From Clostridiales bacterium (lineage in GTDB: Bacteria; Bacillota; Clostridia; Christensenellales; Pumilibacteraceae), in assembly GCA_029055565.1 (NCBI GenBank), contig JAIDCZ010000031.1:16983-80982 (forward strand): a stretch of DNA of 64,000 nt. Reading direction: 5' to 3'. Shown here piece after piece: positions 59,190 through 64,000 of the stretch (its first letter is position 1; every line of letters begins with the position of its first letter). The notes beneath the pieces were generated by a model that made no database searches, was not told where the DNA came from, and was given only the letters and a program-made list of their open reading frames with translations. Both the position numbers and the translations under genes were made by a program.

Positions 59190-59218
59190 GACATATAATA
59201 TTTGTAGCGGGGGGACGT

Positions 59219-62200
59219 ATGAACGCACGTCATATAATAAAGCGCATTGTGCGCAGTATAACAATTTCGGCGATTTTGGCGCTTGCGGCGTTGTGTTTAT
59301 TCGCTTGTAATCCTATTAAGCCAAACAAGCCGAACACAAACGACGACCCGTGCGCGAACGGTCATAAATATTCCGAGGAATGGAATTACGACACGACTCA
59401 TCATTGGCACGACGCCATATGCGAGCATAAAGGCGAAAAATCCGCTTATGCCCCGCACAGCTATCCCGACGGCTCGGATGACTGTTCAGTTTGCGACTAT
59501 TCGCGCGCCGTTTCATATTTGTCCTATCTGACGTTTACAAAGGACCGCTATAGTGATTCGTATTCGGTCAAGGGCTCGCGCAAAGATATAGACACCATTG
59601 TCATTCCGTCCGAGTATAAGGGCTTGCCCGTAACGAGCATAGACAACTTCGGCTTTCAAACTTTTGTAAATCTAAAGAGAATAGTCATTCCCGACAGCGT
59701 AACGAATATCGGCATACACACTTTTTCGGGCTGCAGTGCGCTCGAGGACGTAACGCTCCCGAGCGGTATAACCACAATAGGCAGTAACGCGTTCTTTGGC
59801 TGTACCTCGCTCATAAGCATTAAAATTCCCGAAACCGTAACGACTATCGACACCTACGCCTTTTCAGACTGTAATTCGCTGATGTCGTTTACCGTCAATG
59901 AAAAGATAACCTCTATCCGCAATTCCGCATTCAATAATTGCCTACGGCTTGTGGAAGTTTTTAACTTGTCCGCGCTCGACATACAGTGCGGCAGCACCGA
60001 CCACGGCAGCGTTGCATTGTACGCCCGCGCCGTGTATGATACGGCAGACGCTAAAAGCCGTGTTGCAAGCAAGGACGGATTTTTATACTATTCCGACGAT
60101 GACGGCGCGTTGCTCCTCGGCTATAACGGCGAGAGCAAGGACGTCGTTCTTCCCGTAACACTCGACGGAAATACTTACACGATAAATACGCGCGCGTTCG
60201 CGAATGCCGATATAACAAGCATAAAAATCACGAGCGGCGTCACGTCGATAGGCAAAGAGGCGTTTTATTATTGTCAATCACTGGAAAGCATCGAGCTCGA
60301 CGGAGTACGGGAAATAGGCGAGTACGCGTTTAACAATTGTAAAAATCTATCGAGCGTAAAGTTCTCCGATTCGCTGGAAACAATAGGCGAGTGCGCATTT
60401 TTGTACTGTTCGGCTTTGACCGAGCTTAACGTTCCCGACAGCGTAACAAAAATTTCCGAGGGCGCGTTCGCGTATTGCAGTAAGCTCGAAAAAATTACCG
60501 TACCGTTTGTCGGCATGGAAAAAAGCACCGACGGCAAGTACGACAGCGACAGAGTGTTCGGCATAATTTTCGGCTACGACGTGCGCGAATCGACGGGCAA
60601 CGGGGTGCTTCAGTATTCCGTAAAAGTAGGTTACAAGACCAATTATTATATGTATCATATACCGAGCACGTTAAGCACGGTAATTGTAACGGGCGACTGC
60701 GTCGTGCCGTCGAACGCGTTTATAAACTGCTCAATGATAAAGGCCTTGGATTTGTCCGAGTGCACGGTAAACGCCGAGGCGCTGGCACATTGCTACGGCA
60801 TGGAAACGCTCAAAACCCCGCTGACCGCTCATATCGGCGCTCTGTTCGGTACAGAGCAGTACTACGGCATGACGGCTATCAAGGTAGGCAGCTTAACTTA
60901 TTACGTTCCGAATGCGCTTACAAGCATAACCATCTGCGGCAAGACCGTGCCGAACAGCGCGCTTTACTGCTGCGAAAAAATCGAAACTGTTAAGTTTGCC
61001 AAAACAATCGAAGCAATTCGCTACAATGCGTTTTACGGCTGCACTTCGCTTTTGGAGATAGATATTCCGGAGAGCGTAACGGCTATAGAAGAAAGCGCTT
61101 TTTCGGGCTGTACTTCGCTTAAAACGGCTGCCATACGAGGCAAGGTCGCGCGGATAAACGGTTCGTTGTTTTATAATTGCTCGGCTCTTACCGAAGTTAA
61201 CCTGCCAATTATAATCGAAAGTATCGGGGACAACGCCTTTTACGGCTGCACCAAGCTCGCGACAATACGAGTTATGCCCCCGTTTTTGAAAAGCATAGGC
61301 AATAATGCTTTTTACGGCACGGCTATCACGTCTCTAAAACTTCAAAGCGGTTTGCTCACAATAGGCAATAACGCGTTTGGAAATTGTACGGGGCTGACCG
61401 AAGTAACCGTTCCCGACACGGTAACTTCGATAGGTAGCGGCGCGTTTTCGGGCTGCAAATCTATCACCGAAATAACAGTGCCGTTTATCGGCGGCAAGCT
61501 GTACGACAGCGATGACGTTTATAATAATTATCCGTTCGGGTACATCTTCGGCAGTTACTCGTACGACGGCGGTAAGGCGACTAAACAGCGCGTCTACGGC
61601 AGAACGACGGGTAGCGAGACGACTTACTATGTCCCGACCTCGCTCAAAAAGGTGACGGTAAAAAGCGGCGCAGTGTTCGGCAGTGCGTTCATGAACTGCG
61701 ACGGGCTTACCGAGATAAATTTCCCGACGGACATAACCGAGATAGGCGGCTACGCGTTTTACAACTGTGCCGCACTTGCGCAGTTAGTCGTGCCGAGCGG
61801 CGTGACCGAAATAGGCGAGTACGCACTATACGGACTTACTTCTGTCGCGTACAACGAGTACCAAAACGGTCTGTATCTCGGCTCTATCGAAAATAACTAT
61901 ATGGTACTGTGCGGAGTCAAGGATAAGACCGCCGCTACGTTTACAATAAACAGCGGCACGCGCATACTGTGCGAGGAAGCGATAAGCGGCATGACCGCGA
62001 TCACATCCTTTAGCGGCATACCGTCGGGCGTTAAGCGACTGCCCGAAAAGGCGATGTATAACTGCTCGGAGCTTACCGACGTCACGATTCCCGACACGGT
62101 GGAATATATTGCGTGCGGTGCAATAAGCTACTGCGGCAAGTTGACTAACATCTCTCTCCCGTACCTCGGCGACAGTCTGAAAACGGATGAGGATGATTAC

Positions 62201-63655
62201 AGATATCCGCTTGGCTATATATTCGGTATCGACAAATATCCGTCTGTTAGCAACTCGCCCAAACAGGAGTATTGCAGCGTAAACGGTAATACTCACAGCG
62301 ACTTCTATTTTATTCCGAAGTCACTGCGTTCGGTCACGGTAAACGGTGGTGTAATATCGCACGGCGCGTTCATGAACTGTAGCTTTTTGACAGACGTTAC
62401 GCTCCCGCCGTCGATTACTGCAATAGGCGATAAGGCGTTCTACGAATGCTCGGGAATTTCGTCGATAGATTTTCCGAGCAACGTTCAAACGCTCGGCAGC
62501 TATGCGTTTTACGGCTGCACTTCGCTCGAAACGGTAAACGTGAACGATAGCCTCAAAAAAATAGGCGACAGTGCATTTTACGAATGTGAGTTGCTTACGG
62601 AGATATCTTTGCCGAATACGGTAGACAGTATAGGAAGTTTCGCTTTCTATCACTGTAAGTCGCTAAATCACTTCGATATGCCTACTTCTGTTGCAGTATT
62701 GTCTTCGGGTATGTTCCAAGGTTGTACTTCGCTCGAGACGGTAACGCTTGGCAATGTTGCAAACGTAATCGGTTCGGGTGCGTTTCGCGACTGTATTAAG
62801 CTAATAAGCAGCATAAGTATACCGTCGGGAGTTACTGAGATAGGCGAGATGGCGTTCTATAATTGTATGTCACTTAGCTCGCTCACGTTTAATGGGTCTG
62901 TGCTTAAAGTGATAGGCCAGAACGCCTTTATGGGTTGCAAAGGAATCGAAACCGTGATTTTGCCGTCGAGTGTTGAAACGATAGGCAATAGCGCGTTTAG
63001 CGGTTGTGCGGGAATAAATACGCTTACGTTCGGGTCTAACATCAAGTATATAGGTAGCGGCGCATTTAGCGGCTGCGGGCTTATCACTACGCTCACAATA
63101 CCCGATTCTGTCACAGAAATAGGCAGCGCAGCGTTCCGTGGTTGCGACGGACTGCAAACGCTTACGCTCCCGTTTGTCGGCAGAAGTAAAACCGCTACGC
63201 TTCCGTATGAACAAGTGTTCGGACATATATTCGGTTATTTTACGGATAGCTCTTCTCTTAAAACAACGGGCACGTATCAGATACGCTATAACAATATGTA
63301 CTATTATTTCTGCATTCCGACAACGCTCACGACTGTAATCGTAACGGGTGGATATATAAACGATTCGGCATTTAGGAATTGCTCTATGAACTCTCAGGAT
63401 GCTAATGCTAATTACGCTAAGCTAACTTCAATCACGTTAGGCGCGAACGTTACGGGGATAGGTAAAGAAGCCTTTGTGGGTGCGGATAACCTTACGACAC
63501 TCACGTTTGGAAGCGCGACGGGGTGGACCATGTCGGATACCGAGGACGCGGCGGGTAGCAGTATAAACGTAACTGCTTCCGACTTCGTGGAAAAAATCAA
63601 AAAGGCGGGCGCTTTCGGCGGTTACGGCGATAAGTATTTTAAGCACACGGCGTAA
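59219..63655 (+). CDS. Large BspA-like leucine-rich repeat lipoprotein
   Basis: A 1478-residue lipoprotein (signal peptide ending in LCLFACN). After a short linker comes a Cys/His-rich segment (about residues 44-98: CANGHKY, TTHHWHDAICEH, DDCSVCDY) of a kind common in clostridial surface proteins and possibly metal-binding. The rest is dozens of LRR_5 units of about 23 residues with the AFYxCxxLxxIxIPxSVxxIG pattern, interrupted several times by YGRTTGSETTYYVPTSL-type inserts. GGGGGGA precedes the ATG. No sortase or other wall anchor. Likely adhesion or recognition on the cell surface. It is flanked on both sides by the same 89-bp repeat units. Confidence 0.9.
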   Translation: MNARHIIKRIVRSITISAILALAALCLFACNPIKPNKPNTNDDPCANGHKYSEEWNYDTTHHWHDAICEHKGEKSAYAPHSYPDGSDDCSVCDYSRAVSYLSYLTFTKDRYSDSYSVKGSRKDIDTIVIPSEYKGLPVTSIDNFGFQTFVNLKRIVIPDSVTNIGIHTFSGCSALEDVTLPSGITTIGSNAFFGCTSLISIKIPETVTTIDTYAFSDCNSLMSFTVNEKITSIRNSAFNNCLRLVEVFNLSALDIQCGSTDHGSVALYARAVYDTADAKSRVASKDGFLYYSDDDGALLLGYNGESKDVVLPVTLDGNTYTINTRAFANADITSIKITSGVTSIGKEAFYYCQSLESIELDGVREIGEYAFNNCKNLSSVKFSDSLETIGECAFLYCSALTELNVPDSVTKISEGAFAYCSKLEKITVPFVGMEKSTDGKYDSDRVFGIIFGYDVRESTGNGVLQYSVKVGYKTNYYMYHIPSTLSTVIVTGDCVVPSNAFINCSMIKALDLSECTVNAEALAHCYGMETLKTPLTAHIGALFGTEQYYGMTAIKVGSLTYYVPNALTSITICGKTVPNSALYCCEKIETVKFAKTIEAIRYNAFYGCTSLLEIDIPESVTAIEESAFSGCTSLKTAAIRGKVARINGSLFYNCSALTEVNLPIIIESIGDNAFYGCTKLATIRVMPPFLKSIGNNAFYGTAITSLKLQSGLLTIGNNAFGNCTGLTEVTVPDTVTSIGSGAFSGCKSITEITVPFIGGKLYDSDDVYNNYPFGYIFGSYSYDGGKATKQRVYGRTTGSETTYYVPTSLKKVTVKSGAVFGSAFMNCDGLTEINFPTDITEIGGYAFYNCAALAQLVVPSGVTEIGEYALYGLTSVAYNEYQNGLYLGSIENNYMVLCGVKDKTAATFTINSGTRILCEEAISGMTAITSFSGIPSGVKRLPEKAMYNCSELTDVTIPDTVEYIACGAISYCGKLTNISLPYLGDSLKTDEDDYRYPLGYIFGIDKYPSVSNSPKQEYCSVNGNTHSDFYFIPKSLRSVTVNGGVISHGAFMNCSFLTDVTLPPSITAIGDKAFYECSGISSIDFPSNVQTLGSYAFYGCTSLETVNVNDSLKKIGDSAFYECELLTEISLPNTVDSIGSFAFYHCKSLNHFDMPTSVAVLSSGMFQGCTSLETVTLGNVANVIGSGAFRDCIKLISSISIPSGVTEIGEMAFYNCMSLSSLTFNGSVLKVIGQNAFMGCKGIETVILPSSVETIGNSAFSGCAGINTLTFGSNIKYIGSGAFSGCGLITTLTIPDSVTEIGSAAFRGCDGLQTLTLPFVGRSKTATLPYEQVFGHIFGYFTDSSSLKTTGTYQIRYNNMYYYFCIPTTLTTVIVTGGYINDSAFRNCSMNSQDANANYAKLTSITLGANVTGIGKEAFVGADNLTTLTFGSATGWTMSDTEDAAGSSINVTASDFVEKIKKAGAFGGYGDKYFKHTA

Positions 63656-63673
63656 TAATTTCAATAAATAAAC

Positions 63674-63710
63674 AAAGCCGAGATTTGTAACGAATCTCGG
63701 TTTTGTTTTT
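63674..63710 (+). terminator. Intrinsic terminator after the 1478-residue LRR gene
   Basis: CCGAGATT (63678-63685) and AATCTCGG (63693-63700) with A- and T-rich flanks that extend the stem. Confidence 0.85.
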
Positions 63711-63711
63711 A

Positions 63712-63814
63712 TTGTCACCCCCGAGCGAAGTCGAAGAGTCTCACCGATATGGGGAGTGTTCTATAAAGTCGTGCTCCGAGTACGTGAGATTCTTCGCTAC
63801 GCTCAGAATGACAA
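63712..63814. repeat. Inverted-repeat element with TTGTCA ends
   Basis: Imperfect inverted arms of about 30 bases: TTGTCA...CGAAGAGTCTCAC at the left and GTGAGATTCTTCG...TGACAA at the right. The arm sequence is shared with the interior of the 33549 and 45830 elements. It resembles the GAGATTCTTCG...TCAGAATGACA palindromes scattered in many bacterial genomes. Confidence 0.7.
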
Positions 63815-63834
63815 AAAAGGTACAGTATACACGT

Positions 63835-64000
63835 TAAAGTTTTCTTGCCCACTTCTTTAAGTAATGAATATGGACACTATTGAGTCAAGTGAGTAAGCAA
63901 AACAACTAAGCAAGAAATCAAAGTAAAGTTTTCTTGCCCACTTCTTTAAGTAATGAATATGGACACTATTGAGTCAAGTGAGTAAGCAAAACAACTAAGC
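63835..64000. repeat. 89-bp tandem repeat, cut by the window edge
   Basis: A unit at 63835-63923 is followed by an apparently identical copy from 63924 that runs off the window. The unit is clearly related to the pair of 89-bp units at 59034-59160 on the other side of the LRR gene. Confidence 0.85.

Overview
The window reads as chromosomal DNA of a Bacillota (Firmicutes), class Clostridia. The support is a SpoIIE sporulation phosphatase with a consensus Spo0A box, a BceRSAB antimicrobial-peptide module, a FakA/FakB fatty-acid kinase pair, a group II ECF transporter followed by truA, Gram-positive style lipoproteins, LRR_5 and InlB B-repeat surface proteins, and consensus sigmaA promoters. The family-level position is a guess (an uncultured gut clostridial lineage, perhaps Christensenellales-like). 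No rRNA, tRNA, CRISPR array, prophage or transposase was seen.

Layout. 1-1533: end of a cation/proton antiporter and an MgtC-like protein. 1587-6008: two-component system plus BceAB-type ABC transporter. 6115-10028: FakB, FakA and an iron-dependent alcohol dehydrogenase. 10184-13268: AT-richer pair of a secreted unknown protein and an LRR lipoprotein. 13349-14098 (minus): PHP phosphatase. 14261-22219: a 2652-residue lipoprotein of Ig-like, InlB B-repeat and probable glycan-binding modules. 22364-26899: spoIIE, typA and a small unknown gene. 27018-28829: unknown lipoprotein. 28954-33524: ecfA1-ecfA2-ecfT-truA-rsmF-like operon. 33806-37160: feoA-feoA-feoB-FeoB-associated protein. 37295-38244: zinc-binding protein and flavodoxin. 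38679-43742: XRE-cupin regulator and potABCD. 43964-49301: mnmG, acyltransferase, AMP-dependent ligase, metallo-hydrolase. 49470-51281: membrane protein framed by two zinc ribbons. 51717-53771: TM1266-like regulator with a substrate-binding protein and permease but no ATPase. 53945-58438: P-type ATPase, orphan response regulator, upp. 58584-58742 (minus): 52-residue protein. 59219-63655: 1478-residue LRR lipoprotein.

Two things stand out. First, six genes (PHP phosphatase, spoIIE, ecfA1, the acyltransferase, the P-type ATPase and the 52-residue protein) have a promoter -10 hexamer ending exactly six bases before the ATG, which puts the expected transcription start on the A of the start codon. 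They look like a cohort of leaderless mRNAs, next to ordinary Shine-Dalgarno genes. Second, many gaps are filled with dispersed palindromic repeats of several families: arrays of small hairpins joined by GTGATAT, AGAATT arrays that abut and sometimes supply stop codons, elements of 116 to 129 bp with terminal inverted repeats, and 89-bp tandem units on both sides of the last LRR gene.

The genes describe a spore-forming, fermentative, envelope-active anaerobe that takes up ferrous iron, polyamines, vitamins (ECF) and exogenous fatty acids, and displays large modular lipoproteins probably used to bind polysaccharide or host/microbial surfaces. All positions and motifs were read by eye; homology statements are recognition of family motifs, not database results.
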